Positions 1 to 11,790 are shown, counted from the stretch's first letter. The stretch is DNA of 64,000 nucleotides from Fasciola hepatica (GCA_948099385.1 CANUEZ040000129.1:6702501-6766500), one strand, 5' to 3'. Made by a program: numbers and translations. Notes: generated by a model from the letters alone, not told the origin.

Positions 1-2380
1 ACTGATGAAGCAAATTTTTATATTTGATGCTGCAGAATACAACCTAGATGTTGTACTCGTATTCACCTTTCAACCAACCACAACCCACCTCAAGTCTGCC
101 TGGGAACAAATACAACACAAGCTCCAACCGATTTAGTGTGGCAAGCTTTAAACTTTCGCACACGATACGTCGACATTCACTGCGTATTTTATGAACCGCT
201 CGGGAAATTAAGTAAACTACGACATTGTGTTTAACTGTTTCTAAATAAAGTCTTCCTAGATTTACAACGCACAACCCATCATAATTACCATCCACGTTAT
301 ACCCTTATCTCGGTTCGCTATACTCGGATGAACTTGTAGAGAAAGAGGCACACGAAAGCGAGAAACGATCAGATGGTCAAAAGCTTACCGTAAACCGGCT
401 TGTGTATGTTCAGGTATCCATCCTGCGTAGTAGTACGGTTCGGAATGCCATCTGCCGTAAACTGGGAGACCGGCTCGAGCTATGATCAAAATAAAAGGGA
501 ATATCCTGTGTACAGGCGTTAATTGAAAACCTAATGACTAAATTATATGCCGAATGTTTATCTATGTGCCCTGAACTGCCAATGGTCATTGGTATTCGGG
601 TTCGTCCCTCCTAACCAAAACATTGGAATGACGAGTAGTAAGTCAAGTTTTTAATATTATGTACCGAGAATACTAAGTAATACCATCAAGTTGTTCGAGA
701 TAGTGTGTAATGGATAAGCTACAGCTTTCATCCGAACGTTCCTTTCATTGTGAAAGGGAAGACGTGATGATACTGAAATGAAATTCAATGTATGGATAAG
801 TCATCCAGCAAATGCATCTCGAGTGAATGGGGTGATACTAAAGAAAACTACTGGAAGATCACATAGACTCGTTTTCCTCTGGAGTTGGAATCCTCATTGT
901 ATTACCGAGACAACAAATGGGTCGCAAAAACTAGGGTTCTATCGTATCGAGTAAATGTGAGTACCAAAGTGTACAAATCTGGAGGAAAACAGATGAACCA
1001 GTTTATGATGTTGAGTTGCTTTCCGGCACCACTTAAAAAGTAAACGGCGGTCTGGAAGACATGGTCAAACACCAATCCTGAAAGCAGTCCTAACTAATCC
1101 AAGAAGGATTATTCATTCCGTGTAAGCTTTACGTTTCTCTTCACATTAGTCGACCAGGGCATTATCGAAAATGAATTTGTCATTCTTATTTTTAAAAAAG
1201 CTACGAAGCACACTACTCTGCACAAACACGAGACTCACTTGGGCGTACGCCTTCATCCTTAACGGATTGACCGGGATTTTCGATTTGGTAAACGGAGGAA
1301 CTAGCGCAAACTGGCAAGTTGGATTCAACAACTTGTTGTTGACACGCATTCAGTGAACATGGACGATTGTGCCGAAGATCAGTACATGTGTCACCAGACG
1401 CTGTAAAAAGCTTGTATCAGAGAAAATGTTAGTATAAAATCATCCGAAATAGGTAGTGATCTCGAGGCTTCAGGTAGGATGCGGCCCACCATAACAGTAT
1501 CAAAAATCAATCGAATTACGTCAATTGTTCTCTATCATACCATCACAACAACTAAACACGGTGTTCATTTGGCCATATGTTACAACGTCCCGTTCACAAT
1601 ACTTATGAAATGGAAACCCCGAATACCATCTACAGTATCCTGACGCTCGTTTTGCACGAAAAAATATCAGATGTACATGTCCAGTCACAAGTAGCATACA
1701 TGTAAAAACAATACATTCACACTTGAGTGGTACAAAACTGAGGGTATGAACGCTTGTTGTCACGAGCCTATATCCAGAAGTGATTACAAAATAAAGATAA
1801 AAAATTCCCGCCCAAAGAGTAAAAGATTTTACTCAGGTGATTCATTTTCAGATCACCTAAAGAAACGGAATCATTTTATAGACGACCTAAAAATCTTTGA
1901 ACCTCCCCACAGGAATGGCCGTAGACTGACAGAAGCATTCAAATACTGTGTTCCGTGTCAGAGAACACTCCACGGAGATCGAATTGTCAGGCTGCCTACT
2001 GTAACGGTAAATAGTATACAATTTAGTTCTGAATAAATGAAATTTCGAACAGAAGCAGTCGGAGTTACGTTTTCTTTGTGGTTTAGTGGGATTTTTGTTC
2101 AAACGCCGATTAATTGGTTGAGAGATGGAAGTTTTCATGACAGAAAAGAAGCTTCATCCGAAGGTAACTAGTAACTTCGACTACAAAATCACAGAAATGA
2201 ATGACTGATACAAGTAGGAAAATGAACATGACACCTGCTTATTATAGTGTAAAAACCAACCCTGAAACCAAATGTAGAACCGTGTCATGGGCGTAAATCA
2301 AAGAAATCAATTATCCGGGGACTAGCTGTGAACGAACTATCACATGCTCATTGTGTAAGCCATCAGATGGTCTAGCAACT
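1..2380. other. Non-coding stretch, nothing recognised
   Basis: AT-rich sequence whose open frames are all under 100 codons and resemble no family I know. Some weak splice-like signals exist but no phase-consistent exon set was found. It may be intron or intergenic sequence downstream of the minus-strand gene candidate. Confidence 0.5.
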
Positions 2381-2389
2381 GCCAATGGG

Positions 2390-2600
2390 TGATGCGTGGG
2401 CCGGGGAAGGCAAAGCGCGTGGACAAATTGCTTCTGACGGGCGGTGGTCAAACGGTCATCACAACGGGCTTTGAACCCCTCAATCTTGGGTCCGAATTTC
2501 CGCGCCGCTGCCGGTCACGCCCCCACTGGTAGCCTCAAATTGGCCGCGACCCCTTTCTGAAATATCGTACTATTATTTAGTAAAAAAGGGGAAAAGTGGA
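2390..2600 (+). repeat. GC-rich interspersed repeat, copy 1
   Basis: A GC-rich island in AT-rich surroundings. It shares several blocks in the same order with 11575-11790, including a GGTGGT..AAA.GGTCATCA block, GCGACCCCTTT and a following T/A-rich end. The reverse strand carries a GGGGTTCAAAGCCC string that resembles a pol III box B, so a tRNA-derived SINE is possible. The copies are too diverged for firm boundaries. Confidence 0.45.
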
Positions 2601-2863
2601 CTGTTCATTATTCTGGACCAGCTGTCAGAATTCGTCTCCACAACCCACCTTGTGCGCTCAAAAGCAATTTGTGCATACGCTTAGTCTTTTTTGGCCTACT
2701 CACCGCCCAATGACGGGTGTTAGACCGTCCGATGGCTTACGCGCTGAATATGTGACAATCCATTCACACCTGATCTCCGGATAAACCTGTGCTACAACAG
2801 GTGTGACCGCGAGTCCTTAACATTCCCTTCTTTGATTGTATGTATCCCTTACATATCTTGTTC

Positions 2864-2887
2864 TACACACACACACACACACACACA

Positions 2888-2926
<39 letters not shown>
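2864..2926. repeat. (CA)n then (TA)n microsatellite
   Basis: A perfect CA run at 2864-2889 passes directly into a TA run at 2892-2926. It abuts the left arm of the inverted repeat at 2925. Isoleucine-tyrosine-rich frames across it are artefacts. Confidence 0.95.
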
Positions 2927-2929
<3 letters not shown>

Positions 2930-3296
2930 ATAGTAAGTAGTATGTTAACGTGTGGACAAAATTTCCCCGGAAGCACACGACCGGTTTCGCGGTTGTTGTT
3001 GCCGCTCATCAGGTATGCGTACCCGGTACTCCTCTGCCCACTCGTCTTCATACTTGTACACTCCGATGTTATATGTTCACTAGAATCTAATTTGAATCGT
3101 CTGGAGTGTGAATGGATACTCTTCATTGAAGAGCCCACAAATGAACAAATAACATTGGAGTGTACAAGTATGAAGACGAGTGGGCAGAGGAGTACCGGGT
3201 ACGCATACCTGATGAGCGGCAACAACAACCGCGAAACCGGTCGTGTGCTTCCGGGGAAATTTTGTCCACACGTTAACATACTACTTACTATCAATA
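2925..3296. repeat. 155-bp inverted repeat (foldback)
   Basis: The arms 2925-3079 and 3142-3296 are reverse complements with only about two mismatches, around a 62-bp loop. Both outer ends finish at the sequence TACTTACTATCA next to TA-rich DNA. The loop sequence itself reappears, inverted, at about 3386-3448. Two overlapping frames of 179 and 184 codons on opposite strands read almost the same peptide because of the palindrome; they are not treated as genes. Confidence 0.9.
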
Positions 3297-3324
3297 TGAG
3301 CGCTTGCACATGCAGCCTCGTTGT

Positions 3325-3445
3325 TCGTTGGGTTAGCAGTGACCCAGACACGAATAACCATGAGAAATCACAGTTGTGATTCATTTGTGGGCTCTTCAAT
3401 GAAGAGTACCCATTCACACTCCAGACGATTCAAATTAGATTCTAG

Positions 3446-3508
<63 letters not shown>
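3325..3508 (+). repeat. Second copy of foldback-family repeat ending in (AT)n
   Basis: A unit starting GTTAGCAGTGACCC runs through GGGCTCTTCAATGAAGAG to a 61-bp AT microsatellite at 3448-3508. The segment 3386-3448 is the reverse complement of the loop of the 2925-3296 palindrome. The same unit recurs at 5045-5190, again running into an AT microsatellite. Confidence 0.8.
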
Positions 3509-3513
<5 letters not shown>

Positions 3514-4254
3514 TACAGGCATTATTAGGAATCACTAAAAGCGATTATCGATCAATAAGTCAACCATCAAATTGAAGACTAGTAAGCAGTTCAATGCTCT
3601 TCAGGATAACTGGCACCAAAAAACTGCGTTAACTTAACCTGGATTTGTTCCAAATAGTTCCTGGTCAAAGTGCAGACCCGCTCAGCGTCTACCGACCAAC
3701 CACTCTTACACTTGTACCTTGAAACGGTACTTTCATCAATCTAGGCGAATACAACGCCATGGAACTTCAGGGGGGGGGGGCGCCCAAAAACTGTACAAAA
3801 TCACAGTGATGCGAAAGTGACTTTTGAGTAAAAAAAAGGAAAAATGCGGAGTGCAAGATGTGTGCAATACCACCAAGCTGGATGGTGTCAAAGAAGATTA
3901 ATTTTGCCATAACAGCTACTGCATACGTTTTAGGTGCAGCGGCCCTGGTCGGTACCTCTAATGGGCAACCTTAATCAGAAATTAAAAGAGTATAAAAAGG
4001 TGGGGAGAGAAACACAAATAGGAGTAACAAGCAGATGACCAGAGAGTGTGAATACAATGTTCCACTTAACCATCTTCTCCAGTGCATTTACCAATTAAAT
4101 GAGTAAACCTTTTAGACCCCATCCAAGAAATGACCGAGTTCACTGGTAAGGCTTTTCATATCTTTATTCCATGTCACTGACTGGCCACCTCAATTGATAT
4201 CCGATTCCCGGGTGAGATGCATCTGTCTAGATAACTTATCTGCTGGGCTAAATG

Positions 4255-4440
4255 TCACACTCGATACCATAAAGTTTGGTATTGGACCAATTTAGGCCTA
4301 TAGAGCATCTCGTACTTTGGCTGTGCCAAACGCATATTGAAAATTGCTACCGAGGTGTCGAAGCTGATCGTGGTAGCTTGCAAGTTAGATCGATATTCAA
4401 TTAGAAGAACTAAGTCATCTACATATTCAACGCCTGACAA
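4255..4440 (-). pseudogene. RTE-type LINE reverse transcriptase fragment
   Basis: About 61 codons on the minus strand read as the RT palm: a YVDDLVLL segment (the YxDD catalytic box), then a SVAIFNMR segment, matching the order in the better preserved RTE copy at 21883-22116. Only this part of the palm remains. It lies head to head with the endonuclease fragment at 4620-5020, so the two are probably separate insertions or a rearranged element. Confidence 0.65.
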
Positions 4441-4619
4441 CTCCTACCTCGTAAAAGTTTAATACCACTAACCTCACGTGACGAAAAAGTGGTCTTTGGG
4501 ATCAAATTTATTACAAAAATAAACACATATAAAGCAGAAAGGGGGCAACAATGACGTGCATTATTGACCTTGATGAATTCGAGGGAAAGACACTGTAGGC
4601 AACAATTCGGCTTCGCAAT

Positions 4620-5020
4620 TCATGTGATTTTGGCAGGAGATATGAAAGCCAGAGTACGTCGGCTGTCATCAAACAGGGCGCAAAAAGGAGACCCTTTTGG
4701 GCTAGATTACTGTCGCTCGGAAAACGGGTTTTGACCCTATGGTCTGACCATCATCGGTTCCACACTAGTAAGAACTTCAAAAAGTTCCAATCGCTGAGAC
4801 GCCATGTGGAGTTCGCCCTTTTCGAGTTAGCAATGGACGACATTGACCACAGTCATAAGCCACAAATGGCGGGGTTGTAAACAAGACTGCCGATTGTACC
4901 CGAGCACCCCTGTTGACTCCGATCACGTACTAGTGTGCGCTAAGTTGTCTACGTTCTTCGGTGGCCGCTTCAAACGTGCGCTGAAACGACGACTAGACTG
5001 CGACCAGTTGTCCCAAATCG
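4620..5020 (+). pseudogene. RTE-type LINE endonuclease fragment
   Basis: Decayed AP-endonuclease-like domain in two frames. LAGDMKARVRRL at about 4632 corresponds to the AGDFSARVGRL block of the copy at 19810. ISHKWRGCKQDC near 4855 and DSDHVLVCAKL near 4918 correspond to the C-terminal SDH motif of this endonuclease family. Frameshifts and stops separate the blocks, so the fragment cannot encode an active enzyme. Confidence 0.65.
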
Positions 5021-5034
5021 AATATCCGTCTTTC

Positions 5035-5190
5035 TCATTGTTTGTTCGGTTAGCAGTGACCCATAAACGAATAACTAACAGAGATCACAGTTGTGATTCA
5101 TGTGTAGACTCTTCGATGAAGAATATCCATTCACATCAGTTGCGTGCTTCCGAGGAAATTTTGTCCACCCACTTACATACTACTCACTAT

Positions 5191-5244
<54 letters not shown>
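5035..5244 (+). repeat. Third copy of foldback-family repeat ending in (AT)n
   Basis: About 150 bp matching 3325-3448 and then jumping to the outer part of the 2925-3296 arm (TTCCGAGGAAATTTTGTCC, TACTCACTATCA). It ends in a 52-bp AT run (5193-5244). It directly follows the RTE endonuclease fragment. Confidence 0.8.
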
Positions 5245-5247
<3 letters not shown>

Positions 5248-5249
5248 AA

Positions 5250-7210
5250 TATGATATAGTCAGTGGTACTAACATTCGTTTACAGACCTAAGCATAACGG
5301 ATGTGATTGAAAAACCGATGTTTGCTGCTGTCAATATGCACATTATGTTATACTTAACCTAAAATACGTAACGAATGTTTTAGCTCATTAATGCTTAGCA
5401 GAGCATTTAGGTCCTAAAAGTTTCATTATTAGTTAACGAGAAAACGTCAAGGCGAACGTAACGTAATAGATGTGCCGAATGAGGCCCGTTAGCAACAGAA
5501 CTAACAGCGTCAGTTAACACCAATGCACAGGAATTCAACAAGGCTGATCTGTTCTCTGGAGATCACTTTAGGCAAATTAGGGTGGAACGGATTCGTTAAA
5601 AAGGTTTCAAAAAAACCTAGGATTGTAAGTTAAACAATGGGGAGTTTTTCTAACATAGACGAGCGATTTATCGAACGGTAATCTCCCAAATCGGTATTCG
5701 ATTTGTCGACGATTCTTCAAACATGGAAGAACGGTGAACAATACTAGTCCAAGCACGTTTCCTGCAGAAAAATGCAATACCACCATTATCAACATCGTGA
5801 ATTCACATACGTCGGCAATACGTGCACAGCTCAAAAAGCCATCAGGCAAGTCAAAAGACTCCGTTTTGAGCAATCCCCGAACACGCATCGAATGCGAATC
5901 TCTTGGTTGCTAACACGACCATTATTTAGAAACCAAAGAACAACTGTATTAGTCGGGAGATGAAAAGCATAAGTGAATATAAGATCAAGGTAATGTACCA
6001 AGCACTCAAAAGGAGAACATCAAACTTTTAATAAACACATGCATGTACATCATGTCGGACACAAAGTGCAAACCTACATCACTCGTTCGGTTCGAATTTA
6101 TGAACGACTGCCAAAATGTGTCCACTCTGGAAAACATGTCATTGAATTGTGGGCGAATGTGCATCAAACTGGCCTGGTTGGGCACCGAATCGAGCTGAAA
6201 AAGGGGGAAACAGCAATATGTGCTCACTGCATTGAAAGTAACTCATGCATCTGAACGCAAAAGATCAGAAAATGCCACAAAGCAATTCTTCCGTCACTCA
6301 GCCTACAATTGCACCGAACCCCAAAGGACATTACGTGGATTCCATTCTCAGAGTATATGCGAATCAAGGTCAGTCTCCAGTCCTCAGACGGACACTCTCG
6401 GCGTGTATTATTCGTCGAGAAAAGTAGCGTCTAATATTTCGTTCTGATTTTCCATTTCATAGCTGAAGCTATAACCAGCATACAATAACAACGGTAGACT
6501 AAGTTACGCCAACAGCTGCGCTGTTAAACAGTTACATCAGATACATCAGATGAAAATGGACGTGGAAGCGGAAACGAATATTGTCACTGAAGACATCGCG
6601 CAGATTACATACATGCACATACACATACACTTGTAACACATCTAATTCAACACGAAACGATAGTAAATTTAGCTCACTGAAATTGTATTCACTGAACCAA
6701 GACAGAAGGCCACCGTACCTAATCTTTTTGCGTAGTTTATCAGATCTAAACTCCGAAGATTTAGCCGATTTCCAAGCGGTTTTCGTTTTTGTTATCCTTT
6801 GGCAAGTATTGTGAGCAAGCCACGAAAGTCGTATGTGATGATTCTCCACTCATTCCAAGAAACACGGTGAGCTAGGGTTACCGCAAAAGTGGTGAATTGT
6901 TGATTACGCATTGAAGATGACAATTCCCATTGGAAATAAAACAGTTATGCAGTTTTTCTGGGACCTTTTGGGGTTGAGTGAAACTTTTGTTGTGCACAAT
7001 GAATATTTCGATAACAAGAGAAAAGGACATGGGTGGGGAAGTTTTTGATAAGCGCTTGTCTCCTCTCCCTGTCTTTTCCCCAACACAATCATTTGGTTGG
7101 CCATCCGTGATACGACCGGTCAGCAATATTTGAGGCCAACAGTAATAACTCGTTCTGTAGTGTCAGCACTAGGACGTCTGTATGAAAATCGGAGTATCTG
7201 GTTCCCCTTC
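5250..7210. other. Non-coding stretch, possible minor exons only
   Basis: No family recognised. A charged minus-strand stretch (about 6735-6815) ends at TAG|GTACGG and could be a short exon. A plus-strand stretch at 6260-6370 ends at AAG|GTCAGT. Neither could be linked in phase to other exons, so they are not called. Confidence 0.4.
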
Positions 7211-7212
7211 AA

Positions 7213-7314
7213 TCAATTCGATTCTTGTTTGCAAGCTGGCCGAGAAAAATTACGAAAGAGTAAACCACTTTCATCGCACAAATGAACCACGAACGCAAAA
7301 CTGTTGCAGAGGCG
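7213..7314 (-). CDS. Possible terminal exon of the same gene
   Basis: Thirty-three codons plus TGA in the same frame as the preceding exon, after a plausible acceptor CTGTTTATGCAG. The intervening 93 nt is itself open, so splicing here is only one of two readings. No domain is visible. Confidence 0.25.
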   Translation of the reverse strand, partial: RLCNSFAFVVHLCDESGLLFRNFSRPACKQESN

Positions 7315-7407
7315 CTGCATAAACAGTTCACCGAAAGCAGCATCGTGAGACACAAATAAAACAAACTCATGTGAAACGGTCGGAAGATGATTGTAGAACA
7401 AACAAAC

Positions 7408-7661
7408 CTGAGTAGAGAATCCATAGAAAAACAGTTGTTTGGACTCCATTGATCCGGTTCCAGTGGATGAATCAAGAGGATGTGAGGTGATTGACAACTG
7501 GGCAGAAACGAGACATTTGTGGATGGGTTTTTCGGACCTGGGGGACATTACTATCGTTCGCGGATTATCGGGTGCGATTGATATCGACGACTCGGGCTTG
7601 GGTTGAGAATCACCGACGACTGAAGTAGTCTCATTTGATAACGCTGCAGAAGATGAGCTCT
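7408..7661 (-). CDS. Candidate host-gene exon 4
   Basis: Open minus-strand stretch of 254 nt rich in Ser, Pro and Thr (for example ESSSSAALSNETTSVVG). A pyrimidine-rich tract TTTCTTTTCTTCCAG precedes it and CAG|GTTTGT follows. It starts with two bases that complete the split codon left by the exon at 11211-11457 and it ends in phase 0, which is the main support. The frame stays open for another 65 codons to 7213. Either a 93-nt intron (7315-7407, ending ATGCAG) precedes a last short exon, or the exon simply continues to a TGA. Function not recognised. Confidence 0.5.
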
Positions 7662-8116
7662 CTGGAAGAAAAGAAACGACAAAAAGGTGGATTTCGATAT
7701 TAGAACGCAAAACTCTTTTTACTAGGAAAACGATTAACATCCGATTTTTTCACGATTATTTACCGGCTAGTATCTGTTACAGAACCTGACCGAATATCAC
7801 ATGACTGATCATACGCAAATTCCGATTCCCGCGCTACGACTGGTATTCTCGACCCCGGACGATCCGTACACCCAAGGAAGAACACGGAAGACAAGACTTT
7901 CAGTTCAGCCGAATAGTTGATACTAGATCAAAGGCGATTGTACATTGCTACTCCGCTGCTTATATACAATTTTGTGTGACCTTGCAGATTGAAACAACAT
8001 GCGCGCTTTGATGAAAGTAAATTGTACAGTGTTGCGTAAGGTACAACCGCACGCCATTCAACTTAAAAGTTGATATTGAATATCTCCGTGAGTAATCCGG
8101 GTAGGTAAAAACTAAC

Positions 8117-8263
8117 CGTGGATTTAAATCTCTCGACATCGATTTGTGAAGAAAGGAATTCCCCCAACTGCATCGGACTAAAGTGGTACCTAAAAATCCA
8201 CTCACATTGTGCATTCGAGAGTTTGTTGAGCAAGTATCCAGCAACTGTTCTACCGGCATACAA
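8117..8263 (-). CDS. Candidate exon inside the long intron
   Basis: A 147-nt open stretch of 49 codons, well mixed in composition (it contains CEWIFRYHFSPMQLGEFL). The acceptor TTGAGTTCTCTAAG lies just after an ATT-rich repeat, and the donor is ACG|GTTAGT. It is phase 0 at both ends, so it cannot be inserted between the phase-1 neighbours at 11211 and 7661. An alternative frame gives a 60-nt exon at 8190-8249 that is phase 1 at both ends and would fit. One of these, an exon of another transcript, or neither may be real. Confidence 0.25.
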
Positions 8264-8856
8264 CTTAGAGAACTCAAAAAAGGAGGAATTATTATTGTTT
8301 ATTATTACTATCATTACTATTATTATTGCTATTACCAATTAATTGATAACATGAAGACGAGGATCCTGCCAAGATCACAAAAACGATGACTTACGAGCCG
8401 GGTAGCTAAAAGACACGGGACTACTGACGGAAATTTGAAACTGAGACTTATCGTTTCACCGTGCGTTGATTGTTTTTTGGGCTTCGGAAAAATAATTTAA
8501 GGACCGCACGTGTCTGTTAGACAGATTTTATGGCATTCCCGCCACTGAATCCGCTCCTGAATCACAGCCCTGAGAGTTTACATCAAGCAAATATTTTCAG
8601 TCGTTGGGTACCGCCCAGAGAGTTCGAAAGTATCAGCCCCAATCAGTGCTGGCTTGAATTGCTGTATACCACTGCACTAACCTACATTTTGACCGCCACG
8701 AATGTTTTTTCAGTCAAGCCCAGGGAGATGCAAAAAGCATGACGAGCAGGAATATTCAGGCCATGTCCATCGACGTCCTGCAACTACCTTGTTATGTGGG
8801 AAAATATCAAGACTCAACACTCGACGACGAATTTCACGACTGTCCAGTGAGACTAG

Positions 8857-9072
8857 TCACCGCATACAAGCAATGCTTTGGAGATATCCATTGTCAAATA
8901 CTGAAAACCGTTGAGTGTGTTCAGCGCGGACTGGCCAGATTGCACAGCAGTAGATAGCAACGAGTTGCACCGCAATATTTTGTACCCTTTCTTTCAGAGA
9001 AAGCCGAACGTCGTGGCGGCTTTTCAGATGTGAAATATTCGTGAAAATTAGCCTTACTTTTGTCACTCCCAT
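8857..9072 (-). pseudogene. RTE-type LINE 3' coding fragment
   Basis: Minus-strand frame with NISHLKSRHDVRLSLKERV, then WPVRAEHTQRFSVFDNGYL. This is the block order of the RTE C-terminus seen intact at 22240-22420 (WPLRVENRERLSVFEHRCL). Only about 70 codons remain, inside the intron between exons 3 and 4. Confidence 0.65.
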
Positions 9073-9857
9073 ATCAACATTAGATACAGAGGTAAACTAG
9101 GCACCCGACTACCAAAATTAAAGGTAGTTTCGGGACCTGACAAATTTCCAAGAGCATGAATTGCTTGGATGGGCTAAGGTTCACACTAAGCTCGGGTACC
9201 TCAAGCTCTTAGGAATATGAAACATGGCTGAGAAATACGAGCTATCACCTAGCAAGGCGATTTCAATGGCATGTTTAAAGTGGTCAAATTTCTAGAACTA
9301 ACCGGACCCATGAATCAGACAATGCATTCAATCGCATATCGTCCGTAGCGGGTTAGAAACATGAATATGGAGCGGTTCTTTTGTGCTCGATCGGAAACTG
9401 TAAACTGTACCGAAAATTAACCATGAGTTATCATCCACCTTCGAGTTAACTAAAAAATATCACGGGTGCCAATTCAAAATGATGGCTACGAAACATAATA
9501 AGCGGCGAACTAGATGAGCGACAAGGTTCGAAACCAGAACAAAGCGGCATTGAATATTTTTTCGAGCTTTAATGTTCGATCCTAGAGGTTAGCTGAAATG
9601 AATGAAATGTGATCTACTTGCCAAGCGAGTGTGTGCCTGGTCAACCATTCTGATCTAACCCCATCTTCCCAACCCTGTGATTCTGAGGTTCTGCTTCAAC
9701 TTATGTTACCCCAAAGAAACTATGCATCTGTCTCGGCAGATTCTCTTCCATATACCTGAAACGACTACGCTGCTATTGGCTACTGGTTCAGACGATAATC
9801 CTGAAGGAATGCGCATGAACATTGACCCTAGTAGTGCCTGAACTCTTCACCTGACAT
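9073..9857. other. Non-coding stretch, nothing recognised
   Basis: No open frame of note and no similarity to the other repeats in the window. Probably intron sequence of the minus-strand gene candidate. Confidence 0.5.
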
Positions 9858-10232
9858 TTGACTCAAAAGAGCAATCTTGAAGGCAGGAGGATGGATCATA
9901 TCCTTTCGCTGCCTGAAACAGATTCATCCAATATATCAATAGCCCCTAAAGTGTCTGAGAAGCTCATGTTGCAAAGACCACTGCTACAGAACAAAGTGCT
10001 CAATCCAAATCAATTCACATACCAACATTCCCACTCAACCCTGGAAGCTCTAGCTCCGGTCGTCAATTTTATTATCATCAGATCACAAAAGTCAAATGAC
10101 CAGTGTTCTTTTGACTACGGTGATATATTCAACTTTGTCCACAGGTTTAAACTACTCCAAATTATTTCTGATTGCGGAGTAAGCACGTTTTATTTCCCTT
10201 TCGTAAAAGCAGTAAGAATTCGACCTACTTAG
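9858..10232 (+). pseudogene. LINE reverse transcriptase fragment
   Basis: A 124-codon frame in which SIAPKVSEKLMLQ, NQFTYQHSHSTLEAL and FDYGDIFNFVHRFKLL follow one another. This matches the RT order 'RPISxxPxxSKxxE', 'QFGFRxxxSTxxAL' and 'xDYSxAFNxVxRxxLL' of jockey/CR1-like non-LTR elements. Canonical residues are partly lost and the palm DD box is missing. It lies in the candidate gene's intron and is unlikely to be expressed as an enzyme. Confidence 0.6.
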
Positions 10233-10251
10233 CTTCCACTCTAGAATCATA

Positions 10252-10500
10252 AGCGGTTAGCACATCGCAAGAATGCAATCGACCGGTGGTGATCGAATGG
10301 TTTGAGTGTGTAATGTCCACCTCGGAGGTCAAAGGTTCGAATCCTGCAAACACCAGTTATTTTTGTGATAGACAGTAATCCACTGTCGCTCGGCTTGCAA
10401 CCACGCCTGACCTACTGGGACCTTATGTGGCTCTCCATTCCAAGTCTTGAGGTCAGGTCGTCAGTTATCCCCAATATTGCAGTAGGCACTCAAGCATAAA
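10252..10500 (+). repeat. tRNA-derived SINE-like repeat, copy 1
   Basis: Contains a pol III box B (GGTTCGAATCC at about 10335) with a box A-like TGGTGATCGAATGG about 40 bp upstream. A shared body follows (GACAGTAATCCACTGTC, GGGACCTTATGTG), which recurs inverted at 10880-11130. The layout fits a tRNA-related head joined to a non-tRNA body. Confidence 0.6.
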
Positions 10501-10879
10501 CATGTAACAGGAAAATACCTCGGCGTTCTTACCAGCTGCCACCTTTTCTGGTCCGAAAGGTCGTTGCAGTTTTCCTGAAAACCAGATGCCAAACATTTTA
10601 CGTCTTGAGACTGAAGTCTAAACCTCAATCAATTAGGCATTCAGTATTCATGTTATTACACCGATTATATGCTTACCAGTCAGATTTCTTGGTTTGGCTC
10701 AAATTTAGTCTGATATCACTTAAACATATTCCTAGATGCCATAGAATTCTCTACGATCAACAGCTGATCCAATATCTAAAATCTTAACCCGATACCGACT
10801 ACCTACAGATCTCCTTAATGATACTGAATGATAAGTCACGTCTATGAAGCATCATTTTTGATTGCATATTTGCGCATGA

Positions 10880-11130
10880 ATGTAGCAGAAATTTCATAAC
10901 CTCGAAGGTCCAATGTAATATCGAGGATAACCGGCACCCTAACCCTGAAACCTGGAGTGGAGAATCACATAAGGTCCCAATAGATCAAGCGTGGTTCCAA
11001 GCCGGGTGACAGTGGATTACTGTCTACCACCAAAGTGACCGGTGGTGGTAGGATTCTGTCTGCAGTAGACTGACCATGTTGTTGCTGAGTCTTCCTTTCC
11101 GGTTCTATAAAAAGTTACTTTGACTTGACT
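10880..11130 (-). repeat. tRNA-derived SINE-like repeat, copy 2
   Basis: The reverse complement shares the body of the copy at 10252 (GTAGACAGTAATCCACTGTC, GGGACCTTATGTGATTCTC) and a TTATCCTCGATATT 3' part. It lies just downstream of exon 3 of the minus-strand gene candidate, in the same orientation as that gene. Confidence 0.6.
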
Positions 11131-11210
11131 GTCCCGCAAATCACAGGAATGAGTATAACAGACCAAACGATTGAGTGCAAAAACGAACAACCGAAAAACA
11201 TTATATCTAC

Positions 11211-11457
11211 CTTGCGGATGAGTCACACCACCCGAGGGAGACGCTGGTTGTGCATTCGAGGAGACTGTATTCATTGCCTTATCACCAGATTTGAATTTGC
11301 CCGATTCCAAGTGGGGTGCATCTTCTGTTACCAAGTTAGCTGAATGCGAGCGAGAAGAATTCGACCCACTTATCACTGAAGTAGTAGCGTCAGACGTCTC
11401 AAAAAGTATCGGTGTTTCTTGGTCGTTAGCAGGTCTGTCTGATACGCACGAGGACCT
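11211..11457 (-). CDS. Candidate host-gene exon 3
   Basis: A 247-nt open minus-strand stretch of about 82 codons, Ser/Asn/Pro-rich (SDATTSVISGSNSSRSHS). The acceptor is CTTATCAG|AGG and the donor CAAG|GTAGAT. It begins in phase 0, as required by the exon at 14869-14972, and ends in phase 1, as required by the exon at 7408-7661. Composition suggests a disordered region of a larger regulatory or scaffold protein, but no domain is recognised. Confidence 0.5.
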
Positions 11458-11574
11458 CTGATAAGTACGATTATGAAGCGGAAGAGATGTTAGTGAGAAA
11501 TACACCAAAACCTGGGCGAGAGAAAAATAACCATGGCAGTTCAAACCGTGATGGTGCCCTTTACGTCACTGTTT

Positions 11575-11790
11575 CTTGATACTTCCGTCAAGACCGGTGG
11601 TGAACAAATGGTCATCATTGTGGACTTCAAATCCACCAGTCCCTCTCTCCGATTCCGCTTCAGCTGCCTGCCACCCACAAACTAGGAGGGCCCAATTAAC
11701 AGCGACCCCTTTTTGTAAAAGACTGTACCCTTATTACATAATAGAAAAAAAGAATCCCATTTTCCCTAGAGATCTAAATACCACCTGTGA
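11575..11790 (+). repeat. GC-rich interspersed repeat, copy 2
   Basis: Shares the ordered blocks described for 2390-2600: GACCGGTGGTGAACAAATGG, GCGACCCCTTTTTGTAAAAG and an A/T-rich 3' end. Diverged, with indels. Confidence 0.45.

Noticed and set aside
2840..3417. Two overlapping frames of about 180 codons on opposite strands with almost identical peptides
   Set aside because: They arise from the 155-bp palindrome and flanking microsatellites; the Ile-Tyr and Thr-His runs are translated simple repeats.
10300..10370. tRNA gene
   Set aside because: A good box B and weak box A exist, but no cloverleaf stems could be drawn, and the sequence belongs to a repeat with an unrelated body, so it is SINE-like.
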